DNA of 64,000 nt from an uncultured Sinobacteraceae bacterium (GTDB lineage Bacteria; Pseudomonadota; Gammaproteobacteria; Steroidobacterales; Steroidobacteraceae): the NCBI GenBank assembly GCA_937902995.1, contig CALEKY010000124.1, forward strand, positions 39,578 through 103,577, written 5' to 3'. Under the pieces are notes generated by a model that was given only the letters and a program-made list of their open reading frames with translations, was not told where the DNA came from and searched no databases. Of the stretch, positions 50,489 to 59,670 are shown piece after piece. Both the position numbers and the translations under genes were made by a program. How positions within the stretch are numbered: position 1 is the stretch's first letter; each line of letters starts with the position of its first letter.

Positions 50489-53416
50489 ATGAGACGATAT
50501 TTGCCGCGCCTTGTGCTCACGGGCGCACTGCTATCCCCTGTGACGCTTTACGCCTTGGGTTTGGGCGAAATTCGCCTGAATTCCGCGCTCAATCAGCCCT
50601 TCGATGCGGACATCGAGCTGATCTCCCCCACGGCCGAAGAGCTCGCCACGCTCAAGGTCGGACTGGCGAGCATGGACTTGTTTTCTCGCTATGGCCTTGA
50701 TCGACCGGCCTTTTTGTCCGATTTCGAATTCTCGGTGACCCGCGGGCGCGACGGGCGTGCTTCGATCAAGGTGACTTCGCGGCGTTCGGTGACCGAGCCG
50801 TTCGTCACGCTGCTCGTCGAGGCCAACTATGGCCGCGGTCGGCTGCTGCGCGAATACACCGTGCTGCTCGATCCGCCCGTGTTCATGCCCACGCAACCGG
50901 AAACGCAGACTCCAGTCGCGGCACCGACGTCCGGAGCTCAAACCGAAGGACGTATCGAGCGTGCGCCCGAGCCGGCGCGGCCGACGTCGGTGCCGGCACC
51001 TGAACTGGCAACGTCTGCTCCGTCAGCCGAACCGGTCGTCCGCGAGACGCCGGCTCCTGCATCCATTGCCTTGGGCGGCACCTACAACGTTGCCCGCAAC
51101 GACACGCTGTGGCGGATTGCGAGCCGGATGCAGCCCGGTGCGAGCCCGCGTGTGATCAACCAGACCATGATCGCCATCTTCCGGGCTAATCCGGAGGCGT
51201 TCGACGGCAACATCAATCGTTTGCGCGCAGGCAGCATCCTGCGTCTGCCGGATCAGACCGAGATCGATGCGATTTCGTCGACCGAAGCCGCCGCTGAAGT
51301 CAGCCGTCAGCAAGAGGAGTGGAGCGGCGCGGTCCGTACGGCTGCGAGCGAAGAAACCGGTCGACTGATGCTGGTTCCGCCGGAAGAGACGCCGACCGCG
51401 CCGGCACCGACCACAACCACTGAGACCGAAACCGCCGCCGGATCGGGAGGAGTTTCGGGCACAACGTCGTCGTCTCCGGCCGTCGAAGATCGTCGTCTGG
51501 AAGTGACGAGCCCCGAGCTCGCAGCGGCGCAACAGCAGGTGAGCGACGCGCCGGTCGAGGCCGAGCCCGTCGCAAAAGCCCCGGTCGAGCCGGGCGATGA
51601 AATCTCTGCCGAGATTGAAGCGGAGCCGACAGAGGCCGAAACGCCGCCTGCCGCTGCACGTCCGCAGCGCCGTCAGACCCGGCCGCCCGTCGTCCAGACC
51701 GAACCGGAAAGCCCGTCGCTGGTGGATCGGTTGGTGGCGTTCTGGTGGATTCCGGTCGTCCTCGGTTTGCTGGTCATCGGCGCGCTTGCCGTTCTGAAGC
51801 GGCGTCGCAGCCAAACCACCGACCTCGACGATTTCGGCGCCTCGGATACGGCCGATTTCGAGCCGACTGCCTTGCGGACTCGCACGCGCGAACCGGTCGC
51901 CGCGCTGGACGAACTCGAGGAAGAGCCCGAAGAAGCGGATGCGCCGATCACGATGAGGCGCGAAGAGGCTCCGCAGACGCGGCCGATCGAGCCCATCGAA
52001 GAGCCGGCTCCGGCCGCAAAGTCGATCGACGATACGCTGAGCAGCGAAACCGCGGTGCGTTTCGATCAGCAGGACGCGCTTGCCGAGGCCGATTTCCACA
52101 TGGCCTACGGGCTCTACGATCAGGCGGCCGACCTCGTGAAGATCGCCATCGATCGCGAGCCTCAGCGCCGCGACCTCAAGCTCAAGTTGCTCGAGATTTA
52201 TTTCGTCTGGGGCAACAAGGAGTCGTTCCTCGAGACAGCCCGCGAGCTCCACGCCACGCGCGATCAAGCGCCGGCAGGCGAGTGGGACAAGATCCTCATC
52301 ATGGGCAAGCAGATCGCCCCCGACGATCCGATCTTCAAAGGCGAGGGCGGTCCTGTGGATCTCGTCGACGTCAATCTGGAAGGCGGCGAGAACCGCGTGG
52401 ACGTGGATCTGTTCGCCGAGCCGGAAAGCTTGTCCGGCAAATCGGGGCTCGACCTGCAGTTCGCGAGCGGGGAGCATCCTGCGCCCGCGGCGGATGGCGG
52501 TTCCTCGGATCTCGATTTCCTGCTGGATGACGACAAGCTAACTCGGGAAGAGGAGCCGACGCGGGAGATGCTCGACCCGCTGGCTCGAACGCAAGAGACC
52601 CCGACGATCGAATCGCCGGCGCTCGACACCGGTTCGGTGCGCGAAACGCTCGATGCGGAGCTGTTCGCGAAGAACGGTACCGATCAGACGGCAGAGCTCT
52701 CGCTCGACGATCTCGGCTTGGACGCAGATTCCCTCGAAGCGACGGGCTCGCTCGAGGACACGGCGGCGTTGCAGCGCGACGAGACCGGCGAAACGATCGA
52801 ACGTCCGTTCGAGCGTCCGCTGCGCGACGATGAGATGACGCAGCTTGCGCCGTCGCTCGGTCCATTGGATCGCACGATGCAAGCGCCGCGTGCGGAGACC
52901 TTCGACATCGACAGCACCGGAACGATCTATATCGATCAGGTGGATCTGTCGCCTGGCGATACCGTCGAGCAACCCCGCCCGGATGTTGACTCGACGGCTG
53001 CCCTGAAGCGTCCGTCGCACCTCGATCTGGATCTCGATCAGCTCGGCGGCAGCGATGCTCAGGGCAGCGAGACACTTCGCCAGCCCGCGAGCGGCGATGC
53101 GGAGGATGCGCGCTTTTCCGACGACGTCTTCGGCACCGGCGCAACGGCGGCGTTCCCGAAGGTGGATCTCGATGTCGGGGAGCCTCTGCCCGGCGACGAC
53201 CGCGAACCGACGAACAAGGTCATCACGACCGAGATGGAATTGTCGGAGCTCGAGCCGGTTACGATGAGCGAAGTCGGTACGAAGCTCGATCTTGCTCGCG
53301 CCTACATGGATATGGGCGATCCGGACGGTGCCCGCAGCATCCTCGAAGAAGTGGTGCAAGAGGGCAACAGCGCCCAGAAGCAGGAAGCGCTGCGCTTGCT
53401 GGATTCCATTCGCTGA
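50489..53416 (+). CDS. fimV: FimV/HubP family polar landmark protein
   Basis: 975-residue inner-membrane protein of the FimV family, which organises cell poles, type IV pili and twitching. It has a signal peptide, then the family's N-terminal periplasmic domain (LGLGEIRLNSALNQPFDADIELISPTAEELATLKVGLASMDLF), and a LysM domain near residues 195-255 (YNVARNDTLWRIASRMQPGA, FRANPEAFDGNINRLRAGSILRLP). A Pro/Thr/Glu-rich region and one transmembrane helix follow (FWWIPVVLGLLVIGALAVLKRR, about 412-434). The long acidic cytoplasmic tail ends in TPR-like and FimV C-terminal repeats (DLARAYMDMGDPDGARSILEEVVQEG). Genetically linked FimX-like and FimV proteins suggest working type IV pili. Confidence 0.94.
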   Translation: MRRYLPRLVLTGALLSPVTLYALGLGEIRLNSALNQPFDADIELISPTAEELATLKVGLASMDLFSRYGLDRPAFLSDFEFSVTRGRDGRASIKVTSRRSVTEPFVTLLVEANYGRGRLLREYTVLLDPPVFMPTQPETQTPVAAPTSGAQTEGRIERAPEPARPTSVPAPELATSAPSAEPVVRETPAPASIALGGTYNVARNDTLWRIASRMQPGASPRVINQTMIAIFRANPEAFDGNINRLRAGSILRLPDQTEIDAISSTEAAAEVSRQQEEWSGAVRTAASEETGRLMLVPPEETPTAPAPTTTTETETAAGSGGVSGTTSSSPAVEDRRLEVTSPELAAAQQQVSDAPVEAEPVAKAPVEPGDEISAEIEAEPTEAETPPAAARPQRRQTRPPVVQTEPESPSLVDRLVAFWWIPVVLGLLVIGALAVLKRRRSQTTDLDDFGASDTADFEPTALRTRTREPVAALDELEEEPEEADAPITMRREEAPQTRPIEPIEEPAPAAKSIDDTLSSETAVRFDQQDALAEADFHMAYGLYDQAADLVKIAIDREPQRRDLKLKLLEIYFVWGNKESFLETARELHATRDQAPAGEWDKILIMGKQIAPDDPIFKGEGGPVDLVDVNLEGGENRVDVDLFAEPESLSGKSGLDLQFASGEHPAPAADGGSSDLDFLLDDDKLTREEEPTREMLDPLARTQETPTIESPALDTGSVRETLDAELFAKNGTDQTAELSLDDLGLDADSLEATGSLEDTAALQRDETGETIERPFERPLRDDEMTQLAPSLGPLDRTMQAPRAETFDIDSTGTIYIDQVDLSPGDTVEQPRPDVDSTAALKRPSHLDLDLDQLGGSDAQGSETLRQPASGDAEDARFSDDVFGTGATAAFPKVDLDVGEPLPGDDREPTNKVITTEMELSELEPVTMSEVGTKLDLARAYMDMGDPDGARSILEEVVQEGNSAQKQEALRLLDSIR

Positions 53417-53434
53417 TCCTTCAGGTACGCGCGT

Positions 53435-53460
53435 CGGCGACTCGGGTTTCCGGGTCGCCG
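53435..53460 (+). terminator. Hairpin downstream of fimV
   Basis: 11-bp stem (one G-T pair) with loop GTTT, arms CGGCGACTCGG/CCGGGTCGCCG, 18 bases after the fimV stop. No T-run follows, so it is only a candidate terminator. The remainder of the 200-base gap to truA holds nothing recognisable. Confidence 0.45.
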
Positions 53461-53616
53461 GCGTTGGCGTTTCTGGGGTGTGAGTAGTGAAGTGGTCGGT
53501 GTGGCCCGCCGCTCAATCGGTCTGATCGCCGGACCGCGGCGGTGCGATGACCGGTTCAAAATGAGTCCCTCGGACTCGGCATTCTCGTAACGCCCGTTTC
53601 ACAGTCTTTCCCCTCC

Positions 53617-54408
53617 ATGCGCATCGCCCTCGGCCTCGAATACGACGGCAGCGCCTTCCGCGGCTGGCAATCGCAAGCCCACGCGGTCGGCATCCAGTCG
53701 CTCGTCGAACGCGCGCTTGGGGTCGTGGCCGATGAACGCATCGAGGTCACGGCGGCCGGGCGTACGGATGCGGGCGTACACGCTCTCATGCAGGTCGTGC
53801 ATTTCGATACCACGGCCGTCCGCAGCGAGCGCGGCTGGATGTTGGGTGCGACCTCCAATCTGCCGAAGCAGATCAGCGTACTTTGGGCGCGCGAGGTGTC
53901 GGACGCATTTCATGCGCGCTACAGCGCACAGGCGCGCAGCTATCGCTACTACATCCTGAACCGTCCCGTTCGCCCTGCCATCGGCGCCGACTACGTGAGC
54001 TGGGTGCGCGAGCCGCTCGATGCCGAGGCCATGCATGCGGCCGCACAGCAGCTCCTGGGCGAGCACGACTTTTCTTCGTTCCGTGCTGCCCAGTGCCAGG
54101 CGCGCACACCCATGCGGTGCATTTACGAGATCCAAGTGCGTCGGTTCGGCGAGATCGTCGAGCTGGCCGTGACGGCAAATGCGTTTCTGCACCACATGGT
54201 GCGCAACATCGCTGGCGTGCTGATCGAGATCGGTACCGGCGAACGGCCCATCGAGTGGGCGCGCGAGGTGCTCGAAGCACGCGATCGCAAGCTCGGCGGC
54301 ATCACCGCACCGCCGGGTGGGCTGTATCTGACAGGCGTGCGTTACGCAGCGGCATTGGACCTTCCGAGCGAACGGCTCGATCGGCCGGTCGCCTTGTTGT
54401 CGGCATGA
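53617..54408 (+). CDS. truA: tRNA pseudouridine synthase A
   Basis: Forms pseudouridine at positions 38-40 of tRNA anticodon arms. The 263-residue protein has the start MRIALGLEYDGSAFRGWQSQ, the catalytic Asp in VTAAGRTDAGVHALMQVVHFDT near residue 51, and FHARYSAQARSYRYYILN and FLHHMVRNIAGVLIEIGTGERP. It is followed directly by accD; in many gammaproteobacteria trpF, or trpF-trpB-trpA, lies in between. Confidence 0.96.
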   Translation: MRIALGLEYDGSAFRGWQSQAHAVGIQSLVERALGVVADERIEVTAAGRTDAGVHALMQVVHFDTTAVRSERGWMLGATSNLPKQISVLWAREVSDAFHARYSAQARSYRYYILNRPVRPAIGADYVSWVREPLDAEAMHAAAQQLLGEHDFSSFRAAQCQARTPMRCIYEIQVRRFGEIVELAVTANAFLHHMVRNIAGVLIEIGTGERPIEWAREVLEARDRKLGGITAPPGGLYLTGVRYAAALDLPSERLDRPVALLSA

Positions 54409-54495
54409 ACGAAAGCGGGCTTGGCGACAAGGCTTGCCGGCGCATGGCCGAACCGCGTATAGATGCCGCCCTTGTCGGCAAATCGAGATGACTGG

Positions 54496-55359
54496 ATGAC
54501 GTGGTTCGAGAAAATCATGCCCTCGCGGATCAAGACCGAGCGCCGGACGCGGTCGGTCCCGGAGGGACTATGGATCAAGTGCACTGCATGCGATGCGGTG
54601 CTCTATCGCGCAGAGCTCGAACGCAACATCAATGTTTGCCCCAAGTGCGGCCATCACATGCGCATCGGTGCGCGCGCACGTCTCGAAGCCTTCCTCGATC
54701 CGCAATCGGGCGTGGAGCTGGCATCGGAGATCGAGCCCGAAGATCCGCTCAAGTTTCGCGATAGCAAGAAATACCGCGACCGGCTCCAGCAGGCGCAGAA
54801 AACGACGCAAGAAAAGGATGCGTTGATCGTCATGGCCGGAACGCTGCACGGACAGCCGATCGTCGCCTGCGCGTTCGAGTTCGAGTTCATGGCCGGCTCG
54901 ATGGGCTCGGTCGTCGGCGAGCGTTTCGTGCGCGCCGTGGAGCATTGTCTCGAACATCGCAAGCCGCTCGTTTGTTTCTCGGCGAGCGGCGGCGCACGCA
55001 TGCAGGAAGCGCTGCTGTCGCTGTTGCAGATGGCCAAGACGAGCGCAGCGCTCGCGAAACTGTCCGAAGCTGGCTTGCCGTACATCTCCGTCATGACCGA
55101 TCCGACGACCGGCGGCGTGTCGGCCAGCTTGGCGATGTTGGGCGATGTGAACATCGGCGAGCCCAAGGCGCTGATCGGTTTTGCCGGTCAACGCGTCATT
55201 CAACAGACCGTGCGCGAAACGTTGCCGGAAGGCTTTCAACGCAGCGAGTTCCTGCTCGAGCACGGCGCGCTCGACATGATCGTCGATCGGCGCGACATGC
55301 GCGACCGCATCGCTTCGCTGCTGCGCATGTTCACGAAGCTGCCGCCGCTGCCCACCTAA
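54496..55359 (+). CDS. accD: Acetyl-CoA carboxylase carboxyltransferase subunit beta
   Basis: Beta subunit of the carboxyltransferase that makes malonyl-CoA for fatty acid synthesis. 287 residues from the ATG at 54496 (MTWFEKIMPSRIKTERRTRSVPEGLWIKC). The four-Cys zinc ribbon is CTACDAVLYRAELERNINVCPKCGHH, and the crotonase core shows FEFEFMAGSMGSVVGERFVRA and SASGGARMQEALLSLLQMAKTSAAL. An in-frame ATG at 54463 is less likely. Confidence 0.96.
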   Translation: MTWFEKIMPSRIKTERRTRSVPEGLWIKCTACDAVLYRAELERNINVCPKCGHHMRIGARARLEAFLDPQSGVELASEIEPEDPLKFRDSKKYRDRLQQAQKTTQEKDALIVMAGTLHGQPIVACAFEFEFMAGSMGSVVGERFVRAVEHCLEHRKPLVCFSASGGARMQEALLSLLQMAKTSAALAKLSEAGLPYISVMTDPTTGGVSASLAMLGDVNIGEPKALIGFAGQRVIQQTVRETLPEGFQRSEFLLEHGALDMIVDRRDMRDRIASLLRMFTKLPPLPT

Positions 55360-55425
55360 CAAGATTCGGCACCTGGGCGAGCTGTCTCGAAGAGCGCCAC
55401 CGGGGCCTGCCATGCGCAGCTCGCC

Positions 55426-56703
55426 ATGACTCGATTCTCTCGTTTGGCCGATTGGCTCTCCTGGCAGGAGACGCTACATCCGCGTTCGATCGAGCTCGGT
55501 CTCGAGCGTTTGCAACGCACGCTCGATCGGCTCGGTTGGGCGAGGCCCAAGTGCCCGGTGATCACCGTCGGCGGTACGAACGGGAAGGGCTCGTGTGTCG
55601 CACTGCTGAGCCGCATCCTGACCAGCGCCGGTTATCGCGTCGGTACGTTCACCTCGCCGCATCTGCGCCGCTACAACGAGCGGATCGCGATTGCGGAGCG
55701 CGAGATTTCGGACGCCTCGCTCATTGCTGCATTCGAACGAATCGATGCTGCGCGCGGAGACGACACGCTCACGTTCTTCGAATTCAATACGCTGGCTGCG
55801 CTGCTCGTCTTCGAGACGGCCGGGCTCGATGCAATGGTGCTCGAAGTCGGTATGGGAGGGCGCCTCGATGCCGTCAACGTCGTCGATCCCGACGTGTCCG
55901 TGGTGACCAGCATCTCCCTCGACCACTGCGATTGGCTCGGTGCGGACGAGGAGAGCATCGGTGCGGAGAAGGCTGGCATCTTCCGCCCGCAGCGCGCAGC
56001 CATTTTCGGCTCGCGACGCATGCCGAACACGATTGCGGAGCGCGCCTCAGCGATCGGCGCAACTCTTTTGCGTCTCGGCGTCGACTTCGATTGCGATCGC
56101 GCGATCGACACCTGGTCATGGCGCTCGATCCGCGACGGCATCGGCATCGACCGGCTTCCGCCGCCGGCGTTGTTCGGCGATGCGCAATACGACAATGCAT
56201 CTGCCGTCTTGCAGGCGCTTTGGTGCTTGCGCGAGCGCTTGCCCGTGTCGAGGCAGGCGATCGAAACGGGCTTGCGCACCGTGGCTTTGCCGGGCCGTTT
56301 CCAGATCGTTCAAGGCAGTGTCGATTGGATTCTGGACGTTGCACACAATCCGGCCGCTGCACGAACGCTCGCAAGTCAATTGCGCAAGGATGTACCCCAA
56401 CGGCGCACATGGGCCGTTTGCGGCATTCTCGCGGACAAGGACATCGCGGGCATCGTTCGCGAGCTGAAAGAGTGCTTCGTCGGCTGGATCGCTGCGGGAC
56501 TCGAAGGCGGCCGCACAATCGCTCCCGAACAACTTGCCGAACGTCTATCCACTGAAGGCGCAAACGTCGTCGGAACAGCAGCATCCGTGCGCGCGGCGTG
56601 CGAGCTCGCAAGTCGGATGGCGGTGCGTGGCGACCGGATCGTCGTGTTCGGTTCGTTCTTGACGGTCGGGCCGGCCTTGGAGTGGCTCGACAAGCAAACC
56701 TGA
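55426..56703 (+). CDS. folC: Folylpolyglutamate synthase / dihydrofolate synthase
   Basis: Adds glutamate to dihydropteroate and folates. The 425-residue protein of the Mur ligase fold has the P-loop VITVGGTNGKGSCVALLSRIL near residue 46, TSPHLRRYNERIAI, EVGMGGRLDAVNVVDPDVSVVTSISLDHCDWLG near 145, and LDVAHNPAAARTLA near 305. It sits between accD and the SPOR-domain gene, the standard accD-folC-dedD-cvpA-purF order. Confidence 0.95.
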   Translation: MTRFSRLADWLSWQETLHPRSIELGLERLQRTLDRLGWARPKCPVITVGGTNGKGSCVALLSRILTSAGYRVGTFTSPHLRRYNERIAIAEREISDASLIAAFERIDAARGDDTLTFFEFNTLAALLVFETAGLDAMVLEVGMGGRLDAVNVVDPDVSVVTSISLDHCDWLGADEESIGAEKAGIFRPQRAAIFGSRRMPNTIAERASAIGATLLRLGVDFDCDRAIDTWSWRSIRDGIGIDRLPPPALFGDAQYDNASAVLQALWCLRERLPVSRQAIETGLRTVALPGRFQIVQGSVDWILDVAHNPAAARTLASQLRKDVPQRRTWAVCGILADKDIAGIVRELKECFVGWIAAGLEGGRTIAPEQLAERLSTEGANVVGTAASVRAACELASRMAVRGDRIVVFGSFLTVGPALEWLDKQT

Positions 56704-56740
56704 AGCCAACGATTCGTCGCCTGCGTTTATACTCAGCTTC

Positions 56741-57454
56741 GTGGAACGTCGCGTAAAAGAACGTCTCGTCGGCGCCGCGGTTCTGATGTCCGCTGCGGTC
56801 ATTCTGATCCCGGAAATGCTCTCCGGACCGACGCGCACGCACGACGAAGCTCCGCGTCAGAACGACACGCCGCTCAAAACGTACACGATCGACCTGAACC
56901 GTTCTCCCGGCACGGTCGTACCTGTCGAAGAACGTGCACCTCCCCAGGAGGCTCCGGCGCCGTCTCCGTCGACGGCAATCTCGCAAGCCGAAGAGGGCGG
57001 CAAGCACACTCGCGGTTCTGAACCGATCGAGAGCGCTCAGGGTTTGCCTGATGTTTCGCCGGACCGTCAGGTCGTTCAGCCGCCTCCGCCGAGCGCGCCC
57101 GTTCGAACTGCGGATGCCGCCACGAAGCCGAAAACGAACCAGACACCGGCGCCGACTCAGTCCCGTAGCGCACGCGATTCGGCGCCGTCCACACCGGCGG
57201 CTCAGCCATCCGTTCCCAAGACACCGGGTTGGGCGGTTCAAGTAGGAAGTTTCGCGAATCGCGCGACGGCCGATCGGCTCGCAAAGGAGTTGGCGGGATC
57301 AGGGCACAACGCTTTTGTGATGCCCGTCAAGTCAGGCGGTACGACGCTCTATAGAGTGCGCATTGGACCTTTCGGCGATCGTGCGGAGGCGGACGGCGTT
57401 CTCGCGAGTGTCAAAAAGCGCGTCGCAAATGCGGCCGTCGTACCACATCCCTGA
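56741..57454 (+). CDS. dedD: DedD-like SPOR-domain cell-division protein
   Basis: 237-residue single-pass membrane protein. A short cytoplasmic start (GTG 56741, MERRVKERLVGA) and one helix (AAVLMSAAVILIPEML) lead into a long Pro/Ala/Ser-rich periplasmic linker and a C-terminal SPOR domain (GWAVQVGSFANRATADRLAKELAGSG, TLYRVRIGPFGDRAEAD). SPOR domains bind denuded septal peptidoglycan. Position between folC and cvpA supports the DedD name. Confidence 0.9.
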   Translation: MERRVKERLVGAAVLMSAAVILIPEMLSGPTRTHDEAPRQNDTPLKTYTIDLNRSPGTVVPVEERAPPQEAPAPSPSTAISQAEEGGKHTRGSEPIESAQGLPDVSPDRQVVQPPPPSAPVRTADAATKPKTNQTPAPTQSRSARDSAPSTPAAQPSVPKTPGWAVQVGSFANRATADRLAKELAGSGHNAFVMPVKSGGTTLYRVRIGPFGDRAEADGVLASVKKRVANAAVVPHP

Positions 57455-57591
57455 ACGCCGCTGGTAGAATTTGCACGCCTTTAGATCCCTCGATCACAGC
57501 GCAGTCGAGTTTTCGATTCGAATGACGACGCAGCTGTCGACGCAGACAGCATCAGCCGCATCGCAATGAACACGGTGGTACGCCCGCGCGT

Positions 57592-58119
57592 ATGAATGGT
57601 GCCGATTACCTGATCCTCGGTGTGCTCGCATGCTCGATGCTGCTGGGGTTGTTCCGCGGCTTCGTCCGCGAGTCCGTTGCGTTGCTCGCCTGGCTCGGCG
57701 GTTTGTGGCTGGCTTGGCGGTATGCCTATCTGATTGAACCTCTGTTTCGCGGAGCACTCGAAGATCGTGCGGCTACGTGGGCTGCGCGCGTCGTCATCGT
57801 CATCGCCGTGCTGATCGTCGGTTGGCTGACCGCAACTATCTTGAGCTACTTTCTGCGACACTCCCCCCTTAGCGTTCTCGTGGATCGTTGCCTCGGCGTA
57901 TTCTTCGGCGTCGTACGGGGTGTCGTCGTCATTGCTGTCGTGGTTCTACTGGCGCAGTTCGCACAGCTCCATCAGACGAATTGGTGGAAGAACTCGCTGT
58001 TGCTGCCGTTGGCCTCAGAATGCGCCGGTTGGCTTCAGACATTTGCAGAGACGGGAATGGAAGCCCTTGAGCGGCAAGCGCCGGTCAGCTCGGCGCACAC
58101 AGCCACCATAAGGGGCTAG
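57592..58119 (+). CDS. cvpA: CvpA family membrane protein
   Basis: 175-residue inner-membrane protein with four hydrophobic segments (ADYLILGVLACSMLLGLFRGFVRE, LLAWLGGLWLAWRYAYLI, VVIVIAVLIVGWLTATIL, GVVRGVVVIAVVVLLAQF). CvpA family members affect colicin V production, biofilm and bile tolerance; the molecular role is unclear. It lies 4 bases before purF. The 137-base gap upstream has a TAGAAT box near 57465. Confidence 0.92.
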   Translation: MNGADYLILGVLACSMLLGLFRGFVRESVALLAWLGGLWLAWRYAYLIEPLFRGALEDRAATWAARVVIVIAVLIVGWLTATILSYFLRHSPLSVLVDRCLGVFFGVVRGVVVIAVVVLLAQFAQLHQTNWWKNSLLLPLASECAGWLQTFAETGMEALERQAPVSSAHTATIRG

Positions 58120-58123
58120 ATGC

Positions 58124-59635
58124 ATGTGCGGAATCGTCGGTATCGTCGGCCACACCCCAGTCAATCAGCAGCTCTACGATGCGCTGACGGTGTTGCAGCA
58201 TCGCGGCCAGGATGCCGCCGGCATCATGACCTGCCACGACGGCGAGCTGTTCATGCGCAAGCAGACCGGTCTCGTCCGCGATGTGTTTCAGCACAAACAC
58301 ATGGTCGGCCTCAAAGGCAACATCGGCATCGGCCACGTGCGCTATCCCACGGCCGGTTGCGACACCTCCTCTGAAGCACAGCCGTTTTTCGTCAATTCCC
58401 CCTACGGAATCTGTCTCGGCCACAATGGCAATCTGACGAACGCCACGGAGCTGGCGGAAGTGCTGATTCGCGAAGATCGCCGCCACCTGAACACCAGCTC
58501 CGATTCGGAAGTGTTGCTGAACGTATTTGCCAGCGAGCTTTCGAATGCGGGCAAGCCGCGCGCGAGCGCGGCGGACATCTTCAAAGCCATCTCGCAGGTC
58601 TATCGTCGTTGCCGCGGCGGCTATGCCGTCGTCGCCATGATCGTCGGCCACGGACTGATCGGTTTCCGCGATCCGCACGGAATCCGGCCGCTCGTGCTCG
58701 GCAAACGGGAGTCGGCGCAAGGGCCCGAATACATGCTCGCCTCGGAGAGCGTCGCTCTCGACATGCTCGGCTTCGCGCGGGTGCGCGATGTCGGTCCCGG
58801 CGAGGCGGTGTTCATCGACGAACAAGGCCGCTTCCATTCGCAACAATGCGCGCCGGTCACGCGCCACACACCGTGCATTTTCGAGTACGTCTACTTCGCG
58901 CGGCCGGATTCGATCATCGACAACATCTCCGTGCACAAGGCGCGGTTGCGCATGGGCGATCTGCTCGCCGAGAAAATCCGGCGAGTGTGGCCCGATCACG
59001 ATATCGACGTCGTCATTCCGATTCCGGATACCAGTCGTACGGCGGCGGTCGAAGTGGCACAGATTCTCGGCATCAAGTACCGCGAGGGATTCGTCAAGAA
59101 TCGCTACATCGGGCGAACGTTCATCATGCCGGGGCAGGAGCAACGGTCGAAATCGGTGCGCTCGAAGCTCAACGTCATTGATCTGGAATTTCGCGGCAAG
59201 AACGTGCTGTTGATCGACGATTCGATCGTTCGCGGTACGACCTCGGCGCAAATCATCGAGTTGGCTCGTGAGGCAGGTGCACGCCGCGTGTACTTCGCTT
59301 CGGCTGCGCCTCCGGTGCGCTATCCGAACGTGTACGGCATCGACATGCCCGCCGCCTCGGAGCTCGTTGCAGCGGGCAGAACCGAAGAAGAAGTCGCAAA
59401 ATTGATCGGAGCCGATCGACTGATCTACCAGGACCTGGACGATCTCGTGCGCGCTTGCCTGCACCACGACTCGCAGGTCAAGGAATTCGACACCTCCTGT
59501 TTCTCCGGCGAATACGTGACCGGCGACGTCACGCCGGCGTACCTGGCGAAGCTGGAAGAGGAGCGTTCGGATAGTGCGAAGGAGCGCCGTCGCCAGATGC
59601 GCAAAGGCGCGCTCAAAGCCATCCGCGCCGTCTAG
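58124..59635 (+). CDS. purF: Amidophosphoribosyltransferase
   Basis: First committed step of purine synthesis: glutamine plus PRPP to phosphoribosylamine. The 503-residue protein starts MCGIVGIVG, with Cys2 as the glutaminase nucleophile after Met removal. The N-terminal Ntn domain shows GIGHVRYPTAGCDTSSEAQPFFVN and the PRPP-binding loop is VLLIDDSIVRGTTSAQII near residue 362. No Fe-S cysteine pattern or propeptide is visible, so it is the Gram-negative type. Confidence 0.97.
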   Translation: MCGIVGIVGHTPVNQQLYDALTVLQHRGQDAAGIMTCHDGELFMRKQTGLVRDVFQHKHMVGLKGNIGIGHVRYPTAGCDTSSEAQPFFVNSPYGICLGHNGNLTNATELAEVLIREDRRHLNTSSDSEVLLNVFASELSNAGKPRASAADIFKAISQVYRRCRGGYAVVAMIVGHGLIGFRDPHGIRPLVLGKRESAQGPEYMLASESVALDMLGFARVRDVGPGEAVFIDEQGRFHSQQCAPVTRHTPCIFEYVYFARPDSIIDNISVHKARLRMGDLLAEKIRRVWPDHDIDVVIPIPDTSRTAAVEVAQILGIKYREGFVKNRYIGRTFIMPGQEQRSKSVRSKLNVIDLEFRGKNVLLIDDSIVRGTTSAQIIELAREAGARRVYFASAAPPVRYPNVYGIDMPAASELVAAGRTEEEVAKLIGADRLIYQDLDDLVRACLHHDSQVKEFDTSCFSGEYVTGDVTPAYLAKLEEERSDSAKERRRQMRKGALKAIRAV

Positions 59636-59670
59636 CCGCTCGGCGCGGGATGCTGGGGCGGAAAGGCGCC

